From: Nitrosopumilus piranensis
GTDB lineage: Archaea; Thermoproteota; Nitrososphaeria; Nitrososphaerales; Nitrosopumilaceae
Direction of reading: 5' to 3'
DNA: 64,000 nucleotides
Assembly: GCF_000875775.1 (NCBI RefSeq)
Contig: NZ_CP010868.1
Coordinates: 124,001-188,000, forward strand
In this document: positions 9,279 through 18,788 of the stretch, in pieces
Position numbering within the stretch: position 1 is the first letter of the stretch
How the letters are laid out: every line of letters begins with the position of its first letter
Program-made: the position numbers and the translations under genes
Notes under the pieces: model-generated
Seen by the model: the letters and a program-made list of their open reading frames with translations, nothing else
Told to the model about the DNA's origin: nothing
The model's database searches: none

Positions 9279-12016
9279 GAATCCCAAAAGCCTCTAGTAA
9301 CTACATACTGTCTTTCTGCTTCATAGATCTGCTTTAGTAAATGTTCTTCATCAACCATATTTCGAAGAATTCGAGCAGCAGTATCTGCACCTACACCATA
9401 ACCAGACATGACAATAATTGCAATCTTACCAAAATTTTCAACCAGAGACGACACTTTCCAGGCACGGTCTACCTTGTGTTTTTCTTCACGGGTCAATTTT
9501 TTGCCCTCATGTTTTTTTCTGATAATTTTAGGAAGATCATAATCAGAGTAAAACGTTGCAGTAATTTGGCGTCCTTTACAATAAGGACAAATCAGTATGT
9601 TTTTTACTTCGTTTGTTTCTACAACACGTTCCCATTTTCCACACCTAGCACAAATTAAACGGTGTTTTGTTTTATCTAATCTAGCTTTCACAAGATCTAA
9701 AATTCCTTTATCAAGATTAGTAGGAGAAGAATAGTACTTGGAGGTATGATCTAAGATAGGTTCTGCTAATTTTGAGAATTGATCAACTTCTAGCCATTTT
9801 ACATGAATTTGATCTTCACGAATTTCTTTTAAGATTTTATCAGTATTTTTGAGATCGTATTTGTCATGGAATAATTCACGTAATGCCTCTTGAACAAGTG
9901 CAGTTTTTGAATATCTTTCATACAAAAATCGTGCAGATTTTCTTTCATAAATTGCACCACGTCCTACAATTCCAAACTTTTTTGCAACACACCAGGTTCT
10001 CCAATTAACATTATGAGTACCAGTAAGAGATGCAGTAACCATAGAAAATAAATCATAATCATCTTTTAAAACTTCAAGAAACAATTTTTCTGATATTCTT
10101 GATCTAGAGGATAATACTATCCTATAACCATCTGAACGAGAATCCACAATAGATCCCAACATAGATGACAACATGGAAGAAAGTAATGTAGAAAGTGTAG
10201 AGTTAATTTTTGTACCAAAACAAGAGTGAAGTACAATTGAACCTTGAGATCTACTAGACTCAATTACTATGTTATTCTCATCAGAAATTTCATTAAAATT
10301 TAATTTTTCAATTGTTTTGTTTGTTAGCTGAAGTGAACCTGAACGCACTTTACTCCTAAAATTACCCACTTTTCTGGCGGTTTTGTAATCAATAGGAATG
10401 TTTTCACCCTCCCAATATGGAACTGTTATTCCCCCACCTCGAAATGGCTCAACATTTACTGTAAAGGATTTTTCATCAATATTTAGAATTCTCCATTGTG
10501 AACCTTTTAGAACAAAAATATTTCCAGAGTCACCAAAATCACCTACAAATCGCTGATCCAAACTTCCAATGATTTTTTTTCCTACACTGTCAAACACTTT
10601 GAATTTGAGAATATCAGGAATTGTAGAAAGATTTTCAAAATAATATTTGAAAGAACGGCCTTTCTTCCAAAAAGTCATCTTTGTTTTATCAAAAAAGATC
10701 AAATAATTTGAATCAAGTAAATCTAGAACATCTATAAGTTCTTTTAATTTTAAATTTCTAAATGGATAAGCTCTAGTTACCAAATCAAATGCTTTGTCAA
10801 TTGAAATTTCTCCAATTTGCATTGTTAATCCAACAAGATGATGAGCTAGAACATCAAGTGAGCCATCATGAATTTTTTGCTCTTCAATAGAACCCTCTTT
10901 AATTCTTTGAAGTATGGCCTGTGCTTCGTATTCATCGTCAGAATTATTTGTAATAATTAATCCTTTAGCAGATGCATTACGATTATGTCTGCTTCTTCCT
11001 ATTCTTTGAACTAATTTAGACACTTGTCTAGGTGAACCGTAATGAATTACTAATTCAACAGAACCAATATCCAATCCCAATTCAAGAGAAGATGTACAAA
11101 CAACAATTCCTCGTTTTCCTTCACGTAAATTTTGTTCAGTCTCTTCTCTGACTTCCTTTGAGAGAGAACCATGATGCAATTCAATTGGAATAGTAGATTT
11201 TTCTTTGAGTATTGAGGCTAAAAATTCAGATTCACCTCTGGTATTTGTAAACAAGAGGATAGGAGAATCCAAATCCAATTCAGACACATGTTCAACAATT
11301 TTTTCTGCTACATCAGAAATTGTTCCATTTACATATTTTATCTCCACATCATATTTTCTTACAGAGATATCTCTAATTATCTCACATTTTCTTTTGGTAC
11401 CTACAATAAATTTTCCAGCTTCTTCAAAATTACCAACTGTAGCAGACAAACCTATTTTTGTAAGTGGAAATTTAGAATTAAGTTCCAATCGCTCAATACT
11501 TAGAGAGAGTTGAGTACCTCTTTCACTAGATAATAATTCATGTACCTCATCAACTACAATCCATTCTAAATCAGATAACGCATCAAGGTATTTGACTTGA
11601 GTTAAAAGAATAACTAAAGTTTCAGGAGTTGTGATCAGAACATCGGGAGGATTTTCAGTGATTTTTTTTCTATCTTTTTGTGTTGTATCACCATGCCTGA
11701 TTTCAATACTTAATTCACTTTGATGAGCATATTTTGTAATTCTTCGAAAAACATCTCGGTTTAATGCACGTAAAGGAGTAATGTAAAGAGCTTTAATTTT
11801 TCCTGTTTTCTTAGAATTTTTCAATAAAGAAAAAATTGGGATTACAGAGCATTCTGTTTTTCCAGAACCAGTAGGAGCAATAACTAAACAATCTTTTTTT
11901 TGTAGAATTATTGGTGAAGCCTTTTTTTGAATTTCAGTTAAATTGGAAAAACCAAAATTCTCAAATAATGATTCATGAATCGGAGTCATCTGGTGTTTTA
12001 GATCTTGATCTTTCAT
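9275..12016 (-). CDS. lhr: Lhr-type ATP-dependent helicase (aLhr2 group)
   Basis: Superfamily 2 3'-5' helicase, about 913 aa. Motif I APTGSGKTE, Ia TPLRALNRDV, Ib TTPETLV, II DEVHEL, III SATVGN, V SSLELGLDIG and VI QRIGRSRHN lie in the first 370 residues. A winged-helix and Lhr-core region follows, then a four-Cys cluster (CARC...CPYC) near residue 800 and a C-terminal helical segment. DEVH and GRSRHN separate Lhr from Hel308. A role in recombination, replication-fork or RNA processing is known only for relatives. Start: ATG at 12016 is taken. A TTG lies 6 bases upstream, and an ATG at 11989 (MTPIHE) would reduce overlap with the next small ORF. Confidence 0.93.
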   Translation of the reverse strand: MKDQDLKHQMTPIHESLFENFGFSNLTEIQKKASPIILQKKDCLVIAPTGSGKTECSVIPIFSLLKNSKKTGKIKALYITPLRALNRDVFRRITKYAHQSELSIEIRHGDTTQKDRKKITENPPDVLITTPETLVILLTQVKYLDALSDLEWIVVDEVHELLSSERGTQLSLSIERLELNSKFPLTKIGLSATVGNFEEAGKFIVGTKRKCEIIRDISVRKYDVEIKYVNGTISDVAEKIVEHVSELDLDSPILLFTNTRGESEFLASILKEKSTIPIELHHGSLSKEVREETEQNLREGKRGIVVCTSSLELGLDIGSVELVIHYGSPRQVSKLVQRIGRSRHNRNASAKGLIITNNSDDEYEAQAILQRIKEGSIEEQKIHDGSLDVLAHHLVGLTMQIGEISIDKAFDLVTRAYPFRNLKLKELIDVLDLLDSNYLIFFDKTKMTFWKKGRSFKYYFENLSTIPDILKFKVFDSVGKKIIGSLDQRFVGDFGDSGNIFVLKGSQWRILNIDEKSFTVNVEPFRGGGITVPYWEGENIPIDYKTARKVGNFRSKVRSGSLQLTNKTIEKLNFNEISDENNIVIESSRSQGSIVLHSCFGTKINSTLSTLLSSMLSSMLGSIVDSRSDGYRIVLSSRSRISEKLFLEVLKDDYDLFSMVTASLTGTHNVNWRTWCVAKKFGIVGRGAIYERKSARFLYERYSKTALVQEALRELFHDKYDLKNTDKILKEIREDQIHVKWLEVDQFSKLAEPILDHTSKYYSSPTNLDKGILDLVKARLDKTKHRLICARCGKWERVVETNEVKNILICPYCKGRQITATFYSDYDLPKIIRKKHEGKKLTREEKHKVDRAWKVSSLVENFGKIAIIVMSGYGVGADTAARILRNMVDEEHLLKQIYEAERQYVVTRGFWDS

Positions 12017-12092
12017 AAACAATTACACCAACTAACCCAAGTGTAAATAACACTACAGTAATAATCGGGATAGAGTCAAAAATTCCTGCCAT
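11973..12092 (-). CDS. Small single-helix membrane protein (39 aa), hypothetical
   Basis: ATG at 12092 opens a 39-residue frame: a short N-terminus MAGIFDSIP, one hydrophobic helix (IITVVLFTLGLVGVIVY), then a basic and acidic tail ERSRSKTPDDSDS. It overlaps the start of lhr by about 44 bases in another frame. A perfect TM helix followed by positive charges in such a short frame is unlikely by chance, and one-helix proteins of this size are common in this phylum. Function unknown. Confidence 0.5.
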   Translation of the reverse strand: MAGIFDSIPIITVVLFTLGLVGVIVYERSRSKTPDDSDS

Positions 12093-12114
12093 TAGTAAAA
12101 TTTCTCATTGACCG

Positions 12115-12768
12115 TTAAATATCTTCAGAAGAAGATAATCCTGATTGGTTAATCGTATAAGAAAATGAATTTTCTATAAATGCTGAGTAAATTTTTCCAT
12201 TAAATTTTGAAGAATTTTTTGTTAGATGTATTTTGATATGAGTGAATGGGTCAATTGCATTTTTCATATTTTCAATTTCTTTTCCTTCCAAATTCCTTAT
12301 CATATTAGTAATAACAACAGGAACTTTGTTAGATATTGCAAAATTAGCCAAATCATGCATGTATTTCATAAACAAAGAATTTTTCACAAAAATAGATTCA
12401 TCATTTTTATATTCATAAGAAAACAAATCAGTTACATTATCAATCAAAATTAATGAAAAATTTTTGTCGATATTTTTGATTGAATTAATTTGTTCAGAAG
12501 TGTTAGTTAATCTTGAAACAGTAACTTGGTTAAGAAAACCTAATTGGGATTCAGAGATTTTTTGAATATCTAATATTCTTTCAGGTCTAAATCCTCCTGT
12601 TGTATCAAAATACAGGACATGACCTCCGTTCCTTATAGAATTTATTGCCAATTGTAATAGTAATTGAGTTTTTCCTGTTCCATTTTTTCCAAAAATATCT
12701 ACAATTACACCATCTGGAATTCCCCCAGATAGAGATTTGTCTAATTTTTGTAAACCAGTTAAGATCAT
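12115..12768 (-). CDS. radB: RadB-like RecA-superfamily ATPase
   Basis: 217 aa RecA-fold protein. Walker A GKNGTGKTQ near residue 29, an FDTTGGFRPERIL strand-loop as in RadA/RadB, and Walker B SLILIDNVTDLF. It lacks the N-terminal helix-hairpin-helix domain of RadA (about 320 aa), so it is a RadB-type paralog that would assist rather than form the main filament. KaiC-like ATPases are an alternative, but the size and the start GLQKLDKSLSGGIPDG match RadB. ATG start; it probably shares a transcript with the small ORF and lhr downstream. Confidence 0.8.
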   Translation of the reverse strand: MILTGLQKLDKSLSGGIPDGVIVDIFGKNGTGKTQLLLQLAINSIRNGGHVLYFDTTGGFRPERILDIQKISESQLGFLNQVTVSRLTNTSEQINSIKNIDKNFSLILIDNVTDLFSYEYKNDESIFVKNSLFMKYMHDLANFAISNKVPVVITNMIRNLEGKEIENMKNAIDPFTHIKIHLTKNSSKFNGKIYSAFIENSFSYTINQSGLSSSEDI

Positions 12769-12830
12769 CGTGTTATTATTAGAAAAGTAAGAAAAAATTT
12801 AAGGAATTTCAATTTTCACAAAGGAGGTAA

Positions 12831-12840
12831 GGCTTTTATT
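12831..12840 (+). promoter_or_regulatory. Putative TATA box for the Sm-like gene
   Basis: ggcttttatt lies about 40 bases before the GTG start at 12876, giving a predicted transcript start close to that codon. The preceding aaaggaggt resembles a ribosome site but is too far from any start to act as one. Confidence 0.35.
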
Positions 12841-12875
12841 CTAGAGAACAAAGTTGCAAATCAAGTGAACAATTA

Positions 12876-13121
12876 GTGTCTCAATCAAATAGCGCAAAAA
12901 GACCTCTAACAACTCTTCAGAAAAGTACAAAGAAGAAAGTTACTGTAAGACTGAAAAATGAAGTCGAATACAAAGGTAAAATGGATAATGTTGATTCATA
13001 CATGAATTTGATAATGACAGATGCTGAAGAACTGCATGAAGGTAAAACTATCGCAAACTACGGTAGAGTTATTGTAAGAGGTAACAACGTATTATTCATT
13101 AAACTAGAAAATGAACTCTAG
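12876..13121 (+). CDS. Sm-like archaeal protein (LSm)
   Basis: 81 aa RNA-binding protein that in archaea forms heptameric rings. The Sm1 motif VTVRLKNEVEYKGKMDNVDSY with MNLIMTDAEE and the Sm2 motif GRVIVRGNNVLFIK are complete, with the R-G-N triplet that contacts uridine-rich RNA. A short basic extension MSQSNSAKRPL precedes the fold. GTG start at 12876. metK begins 15 bases downstream, so the two are probably co-transcribed. Confidence 0.95.
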   Translation: MSQSNSAKRPLTTLQKSTKKKVTVRLKNEVEYKGKMDNVDSYMNLIMTDAEELHEGKTIANYGRVIVRGNNVLFIKLENEL

Positions 13122-13136
13122 TAGGTAGTTAGTTTT

Positions 13137-14303
13137 ATGACAAATAATTTTCTATTTACATCTGAATCAGTAACGGAAGGACATCCAGACAAAGTTTGTG
13201 ATAATATTTCAGATGCATTTTTAGATGAATTCCTTAGACAAGATCCTGATTCAAGAGTTGCAGTTGAAACAATGGTAACAACTGATTTTGTTGCTGTTTC
13301 AGGAGAAGTAACATCAAAAGCTAATTTGGATAAAAAAGCACAAGAGGAATTAGTTAGAAAAACAATCAGAGAAATAGGATATGATAACAAAGATTTGATG
13401 TTTGATGCAGATACTTGCCAAGTAATTTTAAGATTACATTCTCAAAGTCCTGACATAAGTCAAGGGGTAACAGCGACTGAAGAAAAAGAGCAAGGTGCTG
13501 GTGATCAAGGGTTAATGTTTGGATATGCAACAAATGAAACTGAGGAATTAATGCCTATGCCTATTTTGTTAGCACACAAACTTATTGAGAAATTATCTCA
13601 AGTAAGAAGAGACAAAACATTACCATGGGTAAGACCGGATGGAAAATCTCAGGTCTCTGTAAGATACCAAGATAACAAACCAACTAAAATTGAAACAGTG
13701 GTTGTATCTACTCAACATGCACCAGAAATATCTCAAGAAGAGATTGAAAAAGAAATCATTGACAAGGTTATCAAACCAGTATTAGGAGATCTATGGAATG
13801 ATGACATTAAAATTCACATTAACCCAACTGGAAAATTTGTAATTGGTGGTCCACATGGAGATGCAGGCCTTACTGGAAGAAAAATCATTGTAGACACATA
13901 TGGTGGTTTTGGAAGACATGGTGGAGGAGCATTCTCTGGTAAAGATCCATCAAAAGTAGACAGATCAGCTTGTTACATGTGTAGATATATTGCAAAGAAT
14001 TTGGTTGCAGCAGGTCTTGCAGATAGATGCGAAGTCCAACTTGCATATGCAATTGGAGTTGCAGAACCAGTATCACTATACGTTAACACATTTGGAACAA
14101 ACAAGATTCCTGAAAATAAAATCGAAGATTTAGTTAGAAAGAATTTTGATATGAAACCATCTGGAATCATTTCTCAATTAGATTTGAAAAGACCAATTTA
14201 CAAAAAGACAGCATCATATGGTCATTTTGGAAGAAACGAGTCAGAGTTTGGTTGGGAAAAAACAAACAAAGTTGATGCTCTAAAACAAGGCGCCGGTCTT
14301 TAG
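13137..14303 (+). CDS. metK: S-adenosylmethionine synthetase, bacterial/eukaryotic type
   Basis: 388 aa enzyme making SAM from methionine and ATP. Signatures: [17 protein letters not shown] at the N-terminus, [12 protein letters not shown] (about residue 120) and the P-loop-like segment [13 protein letters not shown] followed by [26 protein letters not shown]. These are the bacterial/eukaryotic MetK motifs, not those of the archaeal MAT family (about 400 aa, very different sequence). ATG start. It precedes the cobalamin genes, which use several SAM per corrin ring. Its 3' end overlaps the convergent SDR gene by 24 bases. Confidence 0.97.
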   Translation: MTNNFLFTSESVTEGHPDKVCDNISDAFLDEFLRQDPDSRVAVETMVTTDFVAVSGEVTSKANLDKKAQEELVRKTIREIGYDNKDLMFDADTCQVILRLHSQSPDISQGVTATEEKEQGAGDQGLMFGYATNETEELMPMPILLAHKLIEKLSQVRRDKTLPWVRPDGKSQVSVRYQDNKPTKIETVVVSTQHAPEISQEEIEKEIIDKVIKPVLGDLWNDDIKIHINPTGKFVIGGPHGDAGLTGRKIIVDTYGGFGRHGGGAFSGKDPSKVDRSACYMCRYIAKNLVAAGLADRCEVQLAYAIGVAEPVSLYVNTFGTNKIPENKIEDLVRKNFDMKPSGIISQLDLKRPIYKKTASYGHFGRNESEFGWEKTNKVDALKQGAGL

Positions 14304-15149
14304 TAATTCTTTAACTGATTGAAAATCCATTTTTGATAAATTTCTGAGTTTTTTGTAATCTCCAACAAAATTTCCTACTAGAATATTAAGATCATCTACG
14401 CTATAATCAAAGTTTGAATCATTTATTGCGAAATGATATGCTTTTTCAATATCCATGTAACATAGTTTGGTTTTTCTCTTTTGAAGAAATAGTTGAATGT
14501 ATTTTTCAAATGAAATTATTTCAGGACCAACAAGATCCAAGATTTTGTTGTTAAATTTTTTATCAACAATAGACTGTAAAATTAATTTCGTAACATCATT
14601 TATCGAAATTGGTTGTATAGAGTATTTTCCAGAGCCTGGAATAATGATTTTATTTTTTTTAATAGATATTTTTAGATATTTAGTGAAAAGATCGTCTTTT
14701 CCTACAATATATGAAGGTCGAAAAATTGTATAGTTGATTTTTGAATCAATAATAGATTTTTCAGCCTTGAATTTTGATAAAAAATATCCTATTGAAGTAT
14801 CAGAAGATACACCAAGTCCACTTACGTAGACAAATTTTTTGATGTTTGCTTTTTTAGATAAATTAATAATTTTTTGTGTTAATTGAAAATTTATTGATTC
14901 GTAATCAATTTTTGTAGATTGTTTTCCAATTCCTATAAGATGAATTAAAGCATCAGAGTTTTTTATATTAGAAAGAAGTGATTTTGGGTCATAGTTTTTT
15001 GAGATGATTTTGGTTTCATTTTTGAATGATTTAAAATTTTTTCGGGAGATAGAAATTAGATGGATATTTTTTTCAGATAAATATTTTCTAAGATTTTTTG
15101 CTACAAATCCACTGGCACCTGTAATCACAATTTGAAGCGGTTTATCCAT
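14280..15149 (-). CDS. NAD(P)-dependent epimerase/atypical SDR (NDUFA9-like)
   Basis: 289 aa Rossmann protein. [16 protein letters not shown] is the NAD(P)-binding loop; ALIHLIGIG and [12 protein letters not shown] follow, and the segment [11 protein letters not shown]...[16 protein letters not shown] is typical of the NDUFA9/YbjT-like atypical SDR group. The YxxxK catalytic pair is degenerate ([11 protein letters not shown]), as in many atypical members, so it may bind rather than oxidise its ligand. ATG start. The substrate cannot be inferred. It lies between metK and cbiD on the opposite strand and overlaps metK at its 3' end. Confidence 0.8.
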   Translation of the reverse strand: MDKPLQIVITGASGFVAKNLRKYLSEKNIHLISISRKNFKSFKNETKIISKNYDPKSLLSNIKNSDALIHLIGIGKQSTKIDYESINFQLTQKIINLSKKANIKKFVYVSGLGVSSDTSIGYFLSKFKAEKSIIDSKINYTIFRPSYIVGKDDLFTKYLKISIKKNKIIIPGSGKYSIQPISINDVTKLILQSIVDKKFNNKILDLVGPEIISFEKYIQLFLQKRKTKLCYMDIEKAYHFAINDSNFDYSVDDLNILVGNFVGDYKKLRNLSKMDFQSVKELLKTGALF

Positions 15150-15238
15150 AAGATTTCAAGTAATTTTTATTTTAAATCTATTTGGAAAATAAAAAATCCT
15201 AAACAAGAGTTAATACAGTAAAATGGATACACCCGATT

Positions 15239-16324
15239 GTGGCAGAAGAAAAAAAGCTAAGAACTGGGTATACAACAGGAAGTTCTGCTACTGCAGCATC
15301 AAAAGCAGCATTACTATCAATTATCAAACAACAAAAGATTGAAGAAATTGAAATTACCTTACCGAAAAAAACAACCATTAAGATTCCTGTAAATTTATGT
15401 CAATTTGAAAAAAATAAGGCAAAATGTTCTGTAATAAAGGATGGTGGAGATGATCCAGATGTCACACATGGTGCTGAAATTATTGTAGAGTTAAAATTCA
15501 ATGATAACAAAAATCAGATTGAAATTGATGGTGGAGAAGGAGTAGGCATAGTAACCAAACCCGGTTTGGGTTTGGAAATCAATAAACCCGCAATTAATCC
15601 AGTTCCAAAAAAAATGATTAGAGAAAATCTTCAAGAGATAGGAAAAGATATTCTAAAAGAAAAAGGAATTAGAGTTGTAATATCAGTTCCAAAAGGAAAA
15701 GAATTAGGACCAAAAACAGACAATCCCAGAATAGGTATCAAAAATGGAATTTCAATTTTGGGTACAAGTGGCATAGTGATTCCATTTTCAACTGCGTCAT
15801 ATGCTGCATCAATTAGACAGAATTTGGATGTTTCAATTGCTATGGGAAATGACACAGTAGTGTTAACAACTGGAGGAAGAAGTGAAGATTTTGCAAAAAA
15901 GATCGTAGATCTTCCAGAGCATTGTTTTGTACAAATGGGAGATTTTTCTGGATATACTATTCAACAATGTGGTAAGAAAAATATCAAAAAAGCATATGTT
16001 GTTGGATTTATTGGAAAACTTGCAAAGATGGCAGCAGGAGTAAAACAAACTCATGTTAAAGGTTCTAAAGTAGATATGAATTTTCTAGCAGAATTAGCAA
16101 AAAAAGTAAATGCTGATGAAAAAATTATTGAGAGTATCAAAAAAGCAAACACAGCAAGACATGTATCAGAAATCATCCAAGAAAATAATGTAAATGGATT
16201 TTTTGAATTAATTTGTAGTGAAGTGTATAGACATATGCGAAAACACAGTGAAGAAAAAGTTCCAATTGATGTCATATTATTTGATTTTGAGGGAAATATT
16301 TTGGCAAGAGAACCAAAAGGGTAA
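15239..16324 (+). CDS. cbiD: Cobalt-precorrin-5B C1-methyltransferase CbiD
   Basis: 361 aa enzyme of the anaerobic corrin pathway that methylates C1 using SAM. The N-terminal RTGYTTGSSATAASKAAL is the family hallmark; VIKDGGDDPDVTHG and GGEGVGIVTKPGLGL follow as in CbiD. GTG start at 15239; an ATG at 15223 is in another frame. First of four plus-strand cobalamin genes, with cbiG 25-30 bases downstream. There is no cobalamin riboswitch-like structure in the 89-base upstream gap. Confidence 0.95.
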   Translation: MAEEKKLRTGYTTGSSATAASKAALLSIIKQQKIEEIEITLPKKTTIKIPVNLCQFEKNKAKCSVIKDGGDDPDVTHGAEIIVELKFNDNKNQIEIDGGEGVGIVTKPGLGLEINKPAINPVPKKMIRENLQEIGKDILKEKGIRVVISVPKGKELGPKTDNPRIGIKNGISILGTSGIVIPFSTASYAASIRQNLDVSIAMGNDTVVLTTGGRSEDFAKKIVDLPEHCFVQMGDFSGYTIQQCGKKNIKKAYVVGFIGKLAKMAAGVKQTHVKGSKVDMNFLAELAKKVNADEKIIESIKKANTARHVSEIIQENNVNGFFELICSEVYRHMRKHSEEKVPIDVILFDFEGNILAREPKG

Positions 16325-16355
16325 GGTATTTTATTAAATCAACAAAGTTTTGAAT

Positions 16356-17408
16356 ATGGAGAAAATTTCAGTTCTTGCCATTACCAAAAATGGCATCAAT
16401 ATTGGTCAAAATCTTAAAGAGTTTTTTCCAAAATGGAGTGTTTTTGCACCATCCAAATTATCTAACCAAAATGACTCAATTACATGGTATTCAGGACCTA
16501 CATCTGAGAAAATTGTTGAGCTTTTCAAAAATAATGATGCATTAATCTGTCTATTTTCTCTAGGTGCAGTAATTCGATTAATTGCACCTCATCTAAAAGA
16601 CAAAAAAACAGATCCTGCAGTTATTGTAATTGATGACAAAACAAATTTTGTAATTAGTGTATTATCTGGACATATAGGTGGAGCAAATGAACTTACTGAA
16701 ATAATTGCAAAAAAATTACAAGCACAACCAGTAGTCACTACAGCTGCTGATGTAAACAAAACTATTGCTGTGGATTTAGTTGGAAGAGATTTTGGTTGGA
16801 AAATAGAGGATGACTCAAATGTTACTAGAATTAGTGCACATATGGTAAATGAAGAGCAAATTGGTGTTTTTCAAGATGTTGGAAAAAGAAATTGGTATAA
16901 ACAATTGCCAAAAAATGTTTCATTATATAACACCATAGAAGAATTGAAAAATTCAAAATCTAAAGCAAATTTAATAATTTCTGATAAAGTAATTGAAGAT
17001 GATTTAGCATCTGAATCAGTTATTTACAGACCCCCAAGTTTAGTAATTGGAATAGGTTTACACTGGGATACATCAAAAGAAACTATCAAGGATGGTATCA
17101 ATGATTGTCTAGATAAATTCAAACTTAGTTCAAAATCAATAGCAAAACTAGTTTCTATCAAAAAACCTGAAGATGTACAAGGACTAATAGATGTTGGAAA
17201 AGAGATGAAAATTCCAGTAGAATATGTTGAAAGAGAAGATTTGGCTAAGGTTACAGCCCCCAATCCTTCAGATACTGTAAAAGCTTTTGAGGGAACACCT
17301 AGTGTTTCAGAGGCAGCAGCAATCCTAGTGTCAAATGGCAAATTAATTGTAGAAAAACAGAAATTCCCACCAAATTTGACTATAGCCATAGCGAGGATTG
17401 AGAATTGA
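16356..17408 (+). CDS. cbiG: Cobalt-precorrin-5A hydrolase CbiG
   Basis: About 350 aa. CbiG opens the delta-lactone of cobalt-precorrin-5A and releases acetaldehyde. Family segments: FSLGAVIRLIAPHLKDKKTDPAVIVID, VLSGHIGGANELTEIIA and TTAADVNKTIAVDL in the N-terminal domain, then the C-terminal domain with LVIGIGLHWDTSKETI and a late TVKAFEGTPSVSEAAAIL. ATG at 16356 is preferred; a TTG six bases upstream is in frame. The stop overlaps the cbiX start (TTGA), which suggests coupled translation. Confidence 0.93.
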   Translation: MEKISVLAITKNGINIGQNLKEFFPKWSVFAPSKLSNQNDSITWYSGPTSEKIVELFKNNDALICLFSLGAVIRLIAPHLKDKKTDPAVIVIDDKTNFVISVLSGHIGGANELTEIIAKKLQAQPVVTTAADVNKTIAVDLVGRDFGWKIEDDSNVTRISAHMVNEEQIGVFQDVGKRNWYKQLPKNVSLYNTIEELKNSKSKANLIISDKVIEDDLASESVIYRPPSLVIGIGLHWDTSKETIKDGINDCLDKFKLSSKSIAKLVSIKKPEDVQGLIDVGKEMKIPVEYVEREDLAKVTAPNPSDTVKAFEGTPSVSEAAAILVSNGKLIVEKQKFPPNLTIAIARIEN

Positions 17409-18157
17409 AACGAGGATTATTAATTATTGATAGAGGAAGTAGAGAAAGAGAAGCATCTGAAGAATTAGAGACTATTTGTGCAGGAATTAAGGCTAAAGGA
17501 AACTATGTTTTTACTGATTATTGCTTTTTGGAGGTAGAACCACCATTTATTGAAGATGGTATTTCAAAATGTCTCAATGAAGATATTGATTCACTAACTA
17601 TAGTACCATATTTTCTGTATCCAGGAAAAAAGGTAAAACTCGCAGTAACTGATACAATGAAATTACAAAAAGACACACAAGTAAAATTTCTAATAACTAA
17701 ACCGATGAGCATGCACAAAACTTTGGTAGATATTGTTGAAAATAGAATTGAAACTACTCTAAAAGAAAATAATGTTACATTATCTAACAAAGATGTTGAT
17801 GTAATGATAATTGGTCATGGTAGTAAGGATCCTAATGCACAAATGTCCTTAAACTATATTGTAGATGAACTAAAAGGTTCTTACAGAAATGTTAGTCGTT
17901 GTTGGTTAGAAATTGAACAACCAGATATTTTTGAAGGAGTTAAAAAATGTGAGAAAGATCAACCAAAAATATTAGTAATTGTATTTTATTTCTTACACGA
18001 AGGTGCACATGTTAAAACTGACATTAATAATGATTTGATTCCAGCTCTAAAAGATTCAAATCTCGAAAATACTTTTATCACAAAACATATTGGAACTGAT
18101 GAGAAAATTATTGATTTGATTATTGAAAGAGCAAAAGAGGTAGAAGATGCAAACTAA
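17405..18157 (+). CDS. cbiX: Sirohydrochlorin cobaltochelatase CbiX, tandem-domain form
   Basis: 250 aa with two CbiX repeats (about 1-120 and 128-250). The chelatase inserts Co2+ into sirohydrochlorin. In the C-terminal half both catalytic histidines are present: H138 in IIGHGSKDP and H202 in FLHEGAHVK. In the N-terminal half the equivalent positions are R10 (IIDRGSRE) and K76 (FLYPGKKVK), so that half looks catalytically dead, perhaps structural. A ferrochelatase role for sirohaem cannot be excluded, but the neighbours favour cobalt. TTG start overlapping the cbiG stop; cbiC overlaps its 3' end by 11 bases. Confidence 0.92.
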   Translation: MKRGLLIIDRGSREREASEELETICAGIKAKGNYVFTDYCFLEVEPPFIEDGISKCLNEDIDSLTIVPYFLYPGKKVKLAVTDTMKLQKDTQVKFLITKPMSMHKTLVDIVENRIETTLKENNVTLSNKDVDVMIIGHGSKDPNAQMSLNYIVDELKGSYRNVSRCWLEIEQPDIFEGVKKCEKDQPKILVIVFYFLHEGAHVKTDINNDLIPALKDSNLENTFITKHIGTDEKIIDLIIERAKEVEDAN

Positions 18158-18788
18158 AAAAGGTCAATCAATTGAAGATGCAAGTATGCAGATGATTGAA
18201 AATGAGATTGGTTTTCATTCTTACAATGAAAAAGAATGGCCTATTGTAAGAAGAATCATTCACTCTACAGCAGATTTTGATTTTGCAGATAAGAATAGGA
18301 TAATTTTTCACAAAGATGCAATTGAAAGTGGAATGAAAGCATTGAAGAGTGGTTGTAGTATTGTAGTTGATGTTAACGGAGTAATTGGAGGTCTCAATAA
18401 GCAAAATCCTAAAGATTTTGGAAATGATATTGTTTGTAATATCTCAAAACCTGAAATTATGGAATTGGCAAAAAAAGAAGGAAAAACACGATCTCAGGTA
18501 TCAATGAGGATTGCAAAATCAGATATTGATGGAGGAATTGTAGCCATAGGAAATGCACCTACAGCCTTACAAGAGGTGATAAAAATGGTAAAAGAAGGAA
18601 TTGTCAAACCTGCCCTAATCATAGGTATCCCAGTTGGTTTCATTTGTGCTGCAGAATCAAAAGAGGAATTATCAAAGTTAGAAGAGACGCCATTTATCAC
18701 AAATTTGGGTAGAAAAGGAGGCAGTTCTTCAGCATCTGCTATAATTAATGCAATTTTCAAGTTAATTCAAGCAGAGTCAGCTTCTTGA
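18147..18788 (+). CDS. cbiC: Cobalt-precorrin-8 methylmutase CbiC
   Basis: 213 aa. Moves the C11 methyl group to C12, giving cobyrinate. Markers: RRIIHSTADFDFAD near residue 36 containing the catalytic His, VDVNGVIGGL, the SQVSMRIA segment, AIGNAPTALQEV and IGIPVGFICAAESKEEL. ATG start inside the cbiX 3' end. Last plus-strand gene of the cbiD-G-X-C run; its 3' end overlaps the convergent cbiA by 12 bases. Confidence 0.95.
   Translation: MQTKKGQSIEDASMQMIENEIGFHSYNEKEWPIVRRIIHSTADFDFADKNRIIFHKDAIESGMKALKSGCSIVVDVNGVIGGLNKQNPKDFGNDIVCNISKPEIMELAKKEGKTRSQVSMRIAKSDIDGGIVAIGNAPTALQEVIKMVKEGIVKPALIIGIPVGFICAAESKEELSKLEETPFITNLGRKGGSSSASAIINAIFKLIQAESAS

Noticed and set aside
12818-12830. aaaggaggt resembling a strong ribosome binding site
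   Set aside because: No start codon lies within normal distance; the nearest true start, GTG at 12876, is 47 bases away. It probably belongs to the promoter region.
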